From Halostella limicola (GTDB taxonomy: Archaea > Halobacteriota > Halobacteria > Halobacteriales > Natronoarchaeaceae), in assembly GCF_003675875.1 (NCBI RefSeq), contig NZ_RCDI01000003.1, positions 62,001 to 126,000 on the forward strand: a DNA stretch of 64,000 nt, written 5' to 3'. How positions within the stretch are numbered: position 1 is the stretch's first letter; each line of letters begins with the position of its first letter. The position numbers and the translations under genes are program-made. Below, piece by piece: positions 7,822-15,123 of the stretch. The notes beneath the pieces were generated by a model, which was not told the DNA's origin, made no database searches, and saw only the letters and a list, made by a program, of their open reading frames with translations.

Positions 7822-9189
7822 TCAGACGCTCGCCGCCGGCGTCGCGGCCGCAATGGCCTCGTGAAGCAGGTCAGCGCCGATGTCGATCTCCCGTTCGGTC
7901 ACGTCGAGCGGCGGGAGCAGGCGGAGCGTGCGGTGACCGCACCCGAGCGTGAGGAGGCCGCGGTTCAGCGCCGCCTCCATCACGTCGTCGCGGCACCCCT
8001 CGCTGTCGAAGTCGACGGCGACCATCAGGCCCTTGCCGCGGACGTCCGTGACGACCTCGCCGTCGGCCTCGCGGAGCCGGGATTGCAGTTGATCGCCGCG
8101 CTCGACGGCGTTGTCCATGAGGTCGTGCTCCTCGATGGCGTCGAGCGTGAGCACGCCCTGCATCGCGGCGACCACGTCGCCCGCGCCCCACGTCGAGGAG
8201 AGGCGGCCGCGCTCGTCGGGGAACATGTCGTCGTTCGCGATGGTCGCGCCGACGCGCAGACCCTTCGCGCTGGAGATGACGTCGGGTTCGATCGGGTAGT
8301 GGTCCGACCCCCACATCTCGCCGGTACGGCCGACGCCGGCCTGGATCTCGTCGGCGACGATCGGGATGCCGTGCTCGTCGCAGACCGCCTGGACCTCCCG
8401 CATGAACGCGTCGCTGGGGAAGCGGTAGCCGCCCTCGCCCTGGATCGGCTCCATGATGAGGAAGGCGACCTCGTCGGGGTCGATGTGGCCGGTGCTGGGG
8501 TCGAGCTTCCGGCGGAGGACGGAGGGGTCGTCGGCCTCGCCGGGGAAGAACCCGCACGTGCAGTTACCCGGCGCGCAGTCCTCGTCGCCGCAGAAGGGAA
8601 CGTCGTGGACCGTCGAGACCTCGGGGAAATCGCGCCGGTACTTCCCCTTCGAGCGGTTGAGCGAGAGCGCGCCGAGCGTGCGGCCGTGGAACGCGCCGTC
8701 GAAGGTGATCGCGTACTTCGCGCCGTCCCGGTTGTCGTAGCAGACCTTCATGGCGTTCTCGACCGCCTCGGCGCCGGAGTTCGAGAGGAACACGGTGTCC
8801 ATGTCGTAGTGGTCCGTGAGGTCGGTGAGCCGGTGCATCAGCTGGGTGGGACCGGGGAACTCCGGGTCCTCGGGCGGCCACCCGCCGCTGGCGTAGAAGT
8901 CCTGCCCGGCGAACTTGAGGGGGTCGACGAGGTCGAACTCTCGCAGTTTGTCCATGATCTTGGGGTTGTTGTACCCGAGCGGCGCCGCGGCGACGTGGCT
9001 CGTGAAGTCGAGCAGCACGTTTCCGTCGACGTCCGTGCAGAAGGGACCCTCCGCGTCGGCCGTCACGTCCCAGACGAAGTCGTAGACGTACGTCGTGGTC
9101 GCGGCGGCGTCGCGATGGTGTGCTGCCCACTCTCGGGCTCGTTCGCCCGGCATCTCCGTGACCTGGGGCTCCGCGGTGTGGCGGTCCAT
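7822..9189 (-). CDS. Class III PLP-dependent aminotransferase
   Basis: Transaminase of 455 residues in the acetylornithine/4-aminobutyrate/ornithine group, which moves an amino group between an omega-amine and a 2-oxo acid. Visible family motifs are FLSNSGAEAVENAMK (about 134), FDGAFHGRTLGALSLN (about 165), VADEIQAGVGRTGEMW (about 290) and the pyridoxal lysine in SSAKGLRVGA (about 318). A Cys-rich insertion CGDEDCAPGNCTC lies near residue 200. A TATA-like ATTTAAAAGA at 9211-9220 supports the ATG at 9189. The best substrate cannot be told from the sequence; racemase activity is also known in related archaeal enzymes. Confidence 0.88.
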   Translation of the reverse strand: MDRHTAEPQVTEMPGERAREWAAHHRDAAATTTYVYDFVWDVTADAEGPFCTDVDGNVLLDFTSHVAAAPLGYNNPKIMDKLREFDLVDPLKFAGQDFYASGGWPPEDPEFPGPTQLMHRLTDLTDHYDMDTVFLSNSGAEAVENAMKVCYDNRDGAKYAITFDGAFHGRTLGALSLNRSKGKYRRDFPEVSTVHDVPFCGDEDCAPGNCTCGFFPGEADDPSVLRRKLDPSTGHIDPDEVAFLIMEPIQGEGGYRFPSDAFMREVQAVCDEHGIPIVADEIQAGVGRTGEMWGSDHYPIEPDVISSAKGLRVGATIANDDMFPDERGRLSSTWGAGDVVAAMQGVLTLDAIEEHDLMDNAVERGDQLQSRLREADGEVVTDVRGKGLMVAVDFDSEGCRDDVMEAALNRGLLTLGCGHRTLRLLPPLDVTEREIDIGADLLHEAIAAATPAASV

Positions 9190-9210
9190 AGGTCCCAGTA
9201 CAGGGAGGTA

Positions 9211-9220
9211 TCTTTTAAAT
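9211..9220 (-). promoter_or_regulatory. TATA box of the aminotransferase gene
   Basis: On the minus strand ATTTAAAAGA lies 22-31 bases before the start codon at 9189, the spacing expected for a leaderless haloarchaeal transcript. Confidence 0.6.
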
Positions 9221-9244
9221 AATTCGTTACGGTTCCCGCAATTC

Positions 9245-10519
9245 TTACAGCACCGCGACGAGCGAGACGGCCCCGGCGCCGACGAGCAACACGGCGCTCC
9301 AGAGCGCGACGCGGTAGGCGAACGACCGGCTCGGGCCCATCAGCGTGAGGAACGCCTTGACCATGATCGACGACGCGGTGGCGAGCAGGATGCCGAACAC
9401 GGCCGTCGTCTGGTCGACCGTGCCGCCGCGGTAGAGCACGACGGCAGAGGTCGTGCCGCCCGCACTGGAGACCAGCCCGGAGATGAACGTCGCGACGTAG
9501 AACCCCGCCGAGCCGAACTGCTGCTGGCCGACGGCGCCGGCGACGATGACGAGCGCGAAGATCGCGCCGAACCCGAGCGCGTTCCGCAGGGAGAACGGGT
9601 CCTCCAGGTCCATCTCGACCGACTCGGACCAGTCGGCGGTGTACGCCGCGATGGCGAAGCTGCCGACGATCACGGCCCCGAGCGGCAACACCGCGTCGAC
9701 GAGCACGTCGGGGAAGGTGAACGCGACGGCGATGGCGAGGTTGCGAACCGCCATCGCCGCGTCGGCGAGCAGGATGGCGGCCACCGCGTACGAGGCGGCG
9801 CTCGGCGTCTGTCGCACGTGGTCGAGCATCGTCCCGACGACGGCCGTCGACGAGGCGAGGCCGCCGAAGAAGCCGGTGACGGCGATGCCGCGGCCGCCGT
9901 ACGTCTGCACCACGACGTAGTTGACGATGCCGATGGCGGCGACGGTGACGACCATCAGCCACACCACGCGCGGTTCGAACGCCACCGTGACGGGGTCGTA
10001 GCCCACCGTCACCTCGCCGGACGGGAGCAGCGGGTAGACGACGAACGCGAGGATGGCGAACTCCGTCGCGGACTGCATCTCCTCGCGGGAGAGGTTCCCC
10101 GCGAAGCGGTGGAGCTCCCGCTTCAACACGAGCAGTTGCGAGGAGAGGACGGCGACGGTGACGCCCTCCAGAACGTGGCCCGCGGTGACCAGCACGCCGA
10201 CGCCGTAGGCGACGAGCATCGAGACGGACGTTGTCAGCGAGAGGCCCGCCTCCTCGGGGTCGGTGAGCAGCCCCTGCGAGGCGAGCAGTATCCCCTGGAC
10301 GATGACGAGGACGCCGCCGACCACGAGCAGCGCCGGTTGGTCGAGCACGGTGAACACCGCGCCGAGCAGGCCGACTAGCGAGAACGTCCGGATACCGGCC
10401 GACTTGTGCGACCACTCCCGTTCGAGACCGAGGAACAGCCCGAGCGCTCCGGCGAGCACGATACGAGCGACGGTGCTCTGTAGCGGATCGGACGCGACCT
10501 GAGCGACGAGTACCGACAC
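9245..10519 (-). CDS. MgtC/SapB and DUF4010 domain membrane protein
   Basis: Polytopic membrane protein of 424 residues. The first 130 residues are an MgtC/SapB domain (LGLFLGLEREWSHKSAGIRT, with the LGxERE and G-I-R-T signatures), and the rest is the DUF4010 domain with GGLASSTAVVGTMLDHVRQT and GLVSSAGGTTSAVVLYRGGT, two related halves that suggest an internal duplication. I count about 12 hydrophobic segments. MgtC proteins are linked to magnesium homeostasis in bacteria, but transport has not been shown for this type. The GTG at 10517-10519 is chosen because a TATA-like CTTAACTTT lies about 25 bases upstream and the longer frame reads through the promoter. Confidence 0.82.
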   Translation of the reverse strand: MSVLVAQVASDPLQSTVARIVLAGALGLFLGLEREWSHKSAGIRTFSLVGLLGAVFTVLDQPALLVVGGVLVIVQGILLASQGLLTDPEEAGLSLTTSVSMLVAYGVGVLVTAGHVLEGVTVAVLSSQLLVLKRELHRFAGNLSREEMQSATEFAILAFVVYPLLPSGEVTVGYDPVTVAFEPRVVWLMVVTVAAIGIVNYVVVQTYGGRGIAVTGFFGGLASSTAVVGTMLDHVRQTPSAASYAVAAILLADAAMAVRNLAIAVAFTFPDVLVDAVLPLGAVIVGSFAIAAYTADWSESVEMDLEDPFSLRNALGFGAIFALVIVAGAVGQQQFGSAGFYVATFISGLVSSAGGTTSAVVLYRGGTVDQTTAVFGILLATASSIMVKAFLTLMGPSRSFAYRVALWSAVLLVGAGAVSLVAVL

Positions 10520-10536
10520 TGTTGGCCCTACAGTGT
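10516..10536. promoter_or_regulatory. Inverted repeat over the DUF4010 gene start
   Basis: ACACTGT (10516-10522) and ACAGTGT (10530-10536) form a perfect 7-base inverted repeat with a 7-base spacer. It covers the GTG start codon and the expected transcription start, a place where a bound repressor would block the gene. Confidence 0.5.
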
Positions 10537-10653
10537 TCGGAAAGTTAAGTATTGAGCGTCGATCCGTCCCGAGCGACTGCCGCCCCCGTCGGAGCGCCGG
10601 GATGGCCGCTCCCCGTCTCTCGCGATCGCCGACCGCCACCGCGGAAACCGGGC

Positions 10654-10929
10654 CTATACGTCGACGTACTGGCTCTCCCAGTCGCGACGCGCCTCTATCT
10701 CGCGCCGCCCGCGGCGGGTGAGCGTGTAGAAGTTGGTGCGCCGGTCACGCTGTCCCTTCTCGACGAGCCCCTTGTCGACGAGCGTGTCGAGGTTCGGGTA
10801 CAGGCGCCCGTGGTGTATCTCCTTCTCGTAGTACGCTTCGAGTTCTTCTTTGATCGCGAGCCCGTGTGGTTCCTCCTCCCCCGCGATGACGAACAACAGG
10901 TCTCGCTGGAATCCTGTCAGGTCGTACAT
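10654..10929 (-). CDS. PadR-family transcriptional regulator
   Basis: Small winged-helix DNA-binding protein of 91 residues. MYDLTGFQRDLLFVIAGEEE, GLAIKEELEAYY, HHGRLYPNLDTLVDKGLVEK and TNFYTLTRRGRREIEARRDW give the complete PadR N-terminal domain with the recognition helix before the RLYPNL turn. The short C-terminus means dimers probably form through the wing region alone. An AT-rich element at 10957-10970 is the likely promoter. Its target is unknown; the DUF4010 gene lies downstream on the same strand but has its own promoter. Confidence 0.92.
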   Translation of the reverse strand: MYDLTGFQRDLLFVIAGEEEPHGLAIKEELEAYYEKEIHHGRLYPNLDTLVDKGLVEKGQRDRRTNFYTLTRRGRREIEARRDWESQYVDV

Positions 10930-11152
10930 TGGTTAAGTACGCACTGATGTTGTTATTGGAATAAAATAAGTATAACGACTCTTCCCCGAGATCGGGTCGA
11001 TAGGGCTTCTTACGCCGAGTTTTGCGCGGGTATCAACCCTAACGTATCTGACTGAAGCGCGTAGAGCGAGCGGTAACACGTCGTTTACAACGCGCGAGCC
11101 GTTTCTCCGGGCGGGCACGTACGCTTATCTCGACGGACGACGTAGGCGAGGT

Positions 11153-11437
11153 ATGGCAGAGGAAGTACTCTTCGAATCCGAGGGGAAGCGTAGCCGATCG
11201 GACGTGGCGGCGATGCTCCGTGGCGTCGCGGACAAACTGGAAGCGGGCGAGCCGGTGACGGTCTCCGAGGGCGACCGCTCGATCACGGTCGACCCGCCGT
11301 CCTCGCCGACGTTCGAGGTCAAAGCCGAGCGGGAGACGGGGTCCGGCCCCGACGAGATGAGCATCGAGTTCGAACTGGAGTGGGACGAGAACGAGAGCGG
11401 CGGCGACGGCTCCGACGGCGACTTACGCATCGAGTGA
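11153..11437 (+). CDS. Amphi-Trp domain-containing protein
   Basis: Small acidic soluble protein of 94 residues. The sequence FESEGKRSRSDVAAMLRGVA followed by KLEAGEPVTVSEGDRSITVD and a beta-rich, acid-ending tail matches the amphi-Trp family, named for an amphipathic strand with a Trp. No biochemical function is known. It is a single gene, convergent with the gene at 11714-11860 across a 276-base gap that holds strong hairpins. Confidence 0.75.
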   Translation: MAEEVLFESEGKRSRSDVAAMLRGVADKLEAGEPVTVSEGDRSITVDPPSSPTFEVKAERETGSGPDEMSIEFELEWDENESGGDGSDGDLRIE

Positions 11438-11552
11438 CGCGCGCCACGAGGTAGCCGACAGCTCTTTTCGCAGCGCGACCGCTCTCCGGTGAGATGGATC
11501 GACAGTACGAGCGGCCGTCGCTCGCGACGTAGTGATTCGAATAGGAAATGGA

Positions 11553-11591
11553 AAGCGACCCACGCGAGTGAAAAGCGCGCGTGGGTCGCTT
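11553..11591. repeat. Perfect 14-bp inverted repeat
   Basis: Arms 11553-11566 (AAGCGACCCACGCG) and 11578-11591 are exact reverse complements with an 11-base loop. On the minus strand the stem is followed by TTTCCATTTCC, so it could end transcription there. Confidence 0.7.
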
Positions 11592-11613
11592 GCCGCCCTG
11601 AATTGGTCCCCGC

Positions 11614-11643
11614 TGACGCTTCGGCCCTCCAAGCGAAGCGTCA
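11614..11643. repeat. Perfect 10-bp inverted repeat
   Basis: TGACGCTTCG at 11614-11623 pairs exactly with CGAAGCGTCA at 11634-11643 across a 10-base loop. It is the first stem of the candidate small RNA. Confidence 0.65.
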
Positions 11644-11665
11644 CCTGAACGAAGATGCCACGATA

Positions 11666-11675
11666 CCTTAAATGT
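11666..11675 (-). promoter_or_regulatory. TATA-like element before the candidate small RNA
   Basis: ACATTTAAGG on the minus strand, about 23-32 bases before the first hairpin arm at 11643. Confidence 0.4.
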
Positions 11676-11713
11676 AACGACACAGGACGAGCGATTGGTA
11701 GGTTCCGGGCGGG

Positions 11714-11860
11714 TTACATGTGCTCCTCTTCGAGCACCCACCCGAGGGCGCGGCGGTAGTAGCTGAACATCTGCCGGACGCCCTCGTGGTTCATCTCCTC
11801 GTCGTCCAGTTCTTCCTTCAGGAACTCGTACTGCTCCCGGATCTCCTCTTCCGATCGCAT
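11714..11860 (-). CDS. Small conserved haloarchaeal protein
   Basis: Protein of 48 residues from the ATG at 11858-11860: MRSEEEIREQYEFLKEELDD, then EEMNHEGVRQMFSYYRRALG and WVLEEEHM. It is strongly helical and acidic. I recall near-identical short proteins in many haloarchaea, which supports the start; the longer frame upstream is arginine-rich and overlaps the next gene. Function unknown. Confidence 0.65.
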   Translation of the reverse strand: MRSEEEIREQYEFLKEELDDEEMNHEGVRQMFSYYRRALGWVLEEEHM

Positions 11861-11898
11861 GGCCGGGGGTACGGACCCCTGCGGTAAGAACCCCGGTC

Positions 11899-12303
11899 CT
11901 ACTCCCCTCCCTTTCTCGCTGTGAGCGGCTGTCGCGAGACGAGCGCGCAGTCGAAGGCGTCGTGCTCTGCGAAGTGCCAGACGAGCATGTGTCGCCGGCC
12001 GCCCGTCACGCCCGCGTGGCGCACGTCGTCGGCCGTGAACTCGTCGGGAAGCCGGTCGTACAGGCGGCGACACTCCGCGAAGCCGTCGAACACCTTCCGG
12101 TGGCCCGCGGAGTCCGCGCCCCGCCGTTCGACGACGTACGCGCCGTCGTCCCGGCGGGTACCGACCGTGCGGACGAACTCGCGGCGCTCCGTGAGCGCGT
12201 CCCCGAGCGCCGCGCGCAACTCTCTGGCCTGCTCCCTGGTCAGTTCGCGGCTGACGCCGCCGGCGTCGAGCACGACCGCGTCGCCGTCCGTCGCGACCGA
12301 CAC
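11899..12303 (-). CDS. Conserved haloarchaeal protein of unknown function
   Basis: Soluble protein of 134 residues with a GTG start at 12303 (MSVATDGDAVVLDAGGVSRE). An N-terminal beta strand pair is followed by the helical ELTREQARELRAALGDALTE and a C-terminal domain with RHMLVWHFAEHDAFDCALVS. No catalytic motif is evident. It lies upstream of the 48-residue protein on the same strand with 38 bases between them, so they may share a transcript. Confidence 0.65.
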   Translation of the reverse strand: MSVATDGDAVVLDAGGVSRELTREQARELRAALGDALTERREFVRTVGTRRDDGAYVVERRGADSAGHRKVFDGFAECRRLYDRLPDEFTADDVRHAGVTGGRRHMLVWHFAEHDAFDCALVSRQPLTARKGGE

Positions 12304-12553
12304 CGGTCGCTGGTCGGCGCGGCGTTCGCGCGAGAACGAGTCACCGTCTACCGAGTGGTCACTGTTGGTCGAGAATTTCTCGACCAGCCGCCGCGTGGCG
12401 ACTTACTCTATCCCCGTCGGACGCAGTGTGAGACGACATTGCGCCCGGAGTTAGCGGGTCGCGGCGCATAAACCCCGGTGGTCGCGCAGGTCGGCCTGTC
12501 GGACCGCACTCGCCGTCGCCGGAGTTTTGACCGAGCGACGCGAACCCGCGACC

Positions 12554-13267
12554 ATGGAGATCCGCGGCGAGCGCGAGTGTCAGAACTGCGGGACGCGGTG
12601 GTCGTACTACGACACCGGGAGCGTCACCTGTCCCGACTGCGGGAGCATGCATAGCGTCGGCGTCGACGAGGAGCGCACCCTCCACACCGCGGCCCCCGTC
12701 GACCTCGACCTGACCGAGGCGCGCGAGCGGGTGGACGCGGACCCGCTTCACCGGGTCGCGACGGCGGCGAAGGAGACGTGCCGGGAGTACGTGCGCAGCC
12801 GGGGGTTCGTCCACGCCGGCGACCTCCAGGACCTCGACGACACGTACCTGGCGGCGAACGAACTCCTGCACGCGGCCGACCTGTTCGGGCGGTCGTTCCA
12901 GCCGACCGACGAGGAGGAGTACTACTTCCTCGAACTGCTCCGCAGCGCGGACCGGGGCGAACGGCCGGACCCGGTCGACGTGCCCGACTCGATGCGCGAG
13001 GCGCGCGGGCTCGGCGTCGCCGACGCCGTGAAGGAGTACCGGAGCGAGCTCCGCCGGTGGTACGACGGCGAGGACCCGGCGGCGGAGGACGCGCTGGAGG
13101 GCGTTCGCGAGCACCAGAAGCGCCTGCGCGCCCTCGGCGGTGACGTCGAACCGAGCACGGCGGACGCGCTCGCGGCCGCGATTCGGGACCTCGCGCGGTA
13201 CCTGCGGGACGACGACGAACTGGCCCTGACGAACGCGCGGGACCGGCTCGACCGGCTGGCGGAGTGA
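12554..13267 (+). CDS. TFIIB-type zinc ribbon protein
   Basis: Protein of 237 residues from the ATG at 12554. The first 35 residues hold a zinc ribbon: CQNCGTRW and CPDCGSMH give two C-x2-C pairs 16 residues apart. The remaining 200 residues are acidic and helical (LDLTEARERVDADPLHRVAT, LAANELLHAADLFGRSFQPT). The ribbon resembles that of TFIIB, but the cyclin folds are absent, so this is not a general transcription factor. The rest is a haloarchaea-specific helical domain whose role is unknown. Confidence 0.75.
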   Translation: MEIRGERECQNCGTRWSYYDTGSVTCPDCGSMHSVGVDEERTLHTAAPVDLDLTEARERVDADPLHRVATAAKETCREYVRSRGFVHAGDLQDLDDTYLAANELLHAADLFGRSFQPTDEEEYYFLELLRSADRGERPDPVDVPDSMREARGLGVADAVKEYRSELRRWYDGEDPAAEDALEGVREHQKRLRALGGDVEPSTADALAAAIRDLARYLRDDDELALTNARDRLDRLAE

Positions 13268-13291
13268 CCGACTCCCCCGGCGAGGCGCCGG

Positions 13292-14347
13292 TCAGGAGTC
13301 GGTCGGTTCCGCCGTCGTCATGACGCCGCGGAGTATCCGGAGTTCCTCCTCCTCGGTGACGCGCTCGGACTCCATGCACGCGTGCACCATCTTGCTCACC
13401 AGGTCCGGGTCGGAGAAGGCTCCCTCGGGTGGCGACCGCTCCGCTATCCGCCCTTCTAGCGCGGCGACCCGCTCGGCGAGGTCGTCGACCTGTGCGGACA
13501 GATCCGCGATAGCGTCCGCGTCCGCGGAGGTGTCGCCGTTCGGGTGCGTTTCGGGATCGACGGACGCTGGTTCGGGATCTCGGGGCTGCGCTTCGGAACC
13601 GGCGGGTGCGGTTTCGGAGTCGTCCGAGTGCGGTTCGGGATCAGCGGCTGCGGTTTCGGAACCGGCTGACTCTCGTTCGGAACCGGGCGACGCCGGGTCG
13701 GAGTCGGCTTCCGTCCCTGCCTCGGTCCCCGGCCGGGCCTCAATGGACTCCGACTCGGCCGCGGACCGGGACGCCGAACCGCCCTCGGGCGGCGCGTCGG
13801 TGCCGTTTTCGAACAGCGACTCCACGAACGCCCGCCGGCGCGACCAGTCGAACCCGTCGATGGCGTTGACTCGCTGACTGATCGTCGCGGCGCTGACGTC
13901 GAACTGCGCCGCGATCTCCTCCTGGGTCGCGTCCGGCCGGTCGTAGACCGCGCGAAAGACGCGCTCCTGTCGGTCGGTCAGCTGTTCGAGGTCCGGGTGG
14001 GCGTCGTCGGTGGTGTGGGCGTCTGTCGTGCTCATGGTTTCGTCGGTGTCCGTCGGCGGCTCCGCCGAGCCGTTCTGGTGGTCGTTCGCGTCGTCCTGTC
14101 CGCCCTCGGCCGTCGGGTCGCCGTCCTCGTCCGCCTGCCCGTCCTCGTCCGCTGGGTCGCCGTACTCGTCGATGACCCGCTCGACGAGGTCGGCGGACGC
14201 CCCGCTGACGGCGTCCGCGAGCTCGTCGTACGACGCGTCCGGTCGCGCCTCGGCGGCCTCCAGGATCTTCTTGTGGATCACCGCCCGGGGCCCGGGGGAC
14301 GCCGCCGACCGCTCTCCGCCTCGTCCGGGGTCGATCGAGTCGCTCAT
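13292..14347 (-). CDS. Acidic winged-helix protein with repetitive linker
   Basis: Protein of 351 residues. Residues 20-65 (AVIHKKILEAAEARPDASYD) and residues 122-165 (LTDRQERVFRAVYDRPDATQ, then FDVSAATISQRVNAIDGFDW) are two helix-turn-helix type modules. They are joined by disordered acidic linkers. The region at about residues 185-270 is built of short imperfect units such as SDPASPGSE, ADPEPHSDDSETAP and RDPEPASVDPE. A coiled coil (ADLSAQVDDLAERVAALEGR) and a C-terminal helical part follow. An AT-rich element CTATATTA near 14387 fits a promoter. It is probably a regulator; the target is unknown. Confidence 0.75.
   Translation of the reverse strand: MSDSIDPGRGGERSAASPGPRAVIHKKILEAAEARPDASYDELADAVSGASADLVERVIDEYGDPADEDGQADEDGDPTAEGGQDDANDHQNGSAEPPTDTDETMSTTDAHTTDDAHPDLEQLTDRQERVFRAVYDRPDATQEEIAAQFDVSAATISQRVNAIDGFDWSRRRAFVESLFENGTDAPPEGGSASRSAAESESIEARPGTEAGTEADSDPASPGSERESAGSETAAADPEPHSDDSETAPAGSEAQPRDPEPASVDPETHPNGDTSADADAIADLSAQVDDLAERVAALEGRIAERSPPEGAFSDPDLVSKMVHACMESERVTEEEELRILRGVMTTAEPTDS
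13545..13700 (-). repeat. Imperfect short repeats coding the acidic linker
   Basis: Several copies of a 27-30 base unit built around TTCGGGATC or TTCGGAACC on the plus strand encode the Asp/Glu-Pro-Ser linker of the winged-helix protein. Copy number probably varies between strains. Confidence 0.5.
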
Positions 14348-14442
14348 AGTTCCACGTGTTGGCGCTATCTGTTACCGCTCCAACAGTAATATAGCTGATC
14401 GAACGTCTCGCATCTCTCTGTGTAAGATGAACCAACGTACCC

Positions 14443-14461
14443 CTCAATAAATATTGTTGAG
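14443..14461. promoter_or_regulatory. Imperfect AT-rich palindrome upstream of the winged-helix gene
   Basis: CTCAATAAATATTGTTGAG is a 19-base near-palindrome (7 of 9 pairs match). It lies in the 206-base gap between the winged-helix gene start (14347) and the ABC pseudogene. It may be an operator; no regulator can be linked to it. Confidence 0.3.
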
Positions 14462-14553
14462 CTTCTTCTAGAAAATAACCTCGGCTTACATTTTCTGTCG
14501 TACAGGTCGCGCCGCTTCGACGGTCCGGACCGAGCGGCGGGGACGCCGGCGCC

Positions 14554-15060
14554 TCACGCGTCGATGGCGTCGAGGACCGCGTCGTCGAGTTGCTTCGCGT
14601 CGGTGAACACGCGGCGCCGCACCAGCAGCATGCTGGCCGCGCTGGTCAGGCCGCCGGCGGCGAACAGCAGCAGCATGATCGCGAACTGGTACTGGGCCGC
14701 GTACACCGGGTTCTCCCCCGCGATGATCAGCCCCGGGATCGTCACGATGCCGAGGCTCTTGATCCGGTCGAGCCCGGTATCAGGGCAGCGTAGACGCTGG
14801 GCGAGACGTACTCGCCGATAGCCCGCGGCGGAGGCGCTGAACGCCCCCGGGATCGCGTCGCCGTGCTCGCGGGAGATCCACGCCGCCGCGGTCGGCTCGT
14901 CGAGGCGGTTGAGCAGGTGGAGAAACGACGACTTGCCCGCTCCCGACGAGCCGATGACGGCCACCACCTCCCCCTCGCGGATCCGGAGGTCCACGCCGTC
15001 GACGATGCGCTCGCCGTCGACGACTCTGGTGAGGTCGTCGGTTTCGAGTTTCGGCGCCAT
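14554..15060 (-). pseudogene. Fused remnant of an ABC transporter ATPase gene and its permease gene
   Basis: The 168-codon frame starts as an ABC ATPase (VVAVIGSSGAGKSSFLHLLN is a Walker A motif at about residues 32-51, then RLDEPTA) and stops being one at about residue 58. It ends as the C-terminal 65 residues of an UPF0014/FetB-type permease (GLDRIKSLGIVTIPGLIIAG, then LLLFAAGGLTSAASMLL). Between them, near 14780-14870, permease-like sequence (AIGEYVSPSVYAALIPG) appears in another frame. So a deletion joined two adjacent genes and at least one frameshift followed. The intact pair would export or import a metal or similar solute. The product is not expected to work: the Q-loop, signature motif and Walker B are missing. 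Confidence 0.8.
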
Positions 15061-15123
15061 CTACTCCGCACTACGGGCTGCGGGGGAAAAGGCGCAGGGG
15101 CGTCGCGGACTGGGCGGCGGCGG

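Larger units (their letters stand above)
11540..11650 (-). ncRNA. Candidate structured small RNA
   Basis: Reading the minus strand from about 11648, a TATA-like ACATTTAAGG (11666-11675) is followed by a 10-base-pair hairpin (arms 11634-11643 and 11614-11623), a linker, a 14-base-pair perfect hairpin (arms 11578-11591 and 11553-11566) and a U-rich run at 11540-11552. This looks like a promoter, two stems and a terminator-like end in about 110 bases. No coding frame in it looks real. The RNA itself is inference. Confidence 0.4.
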
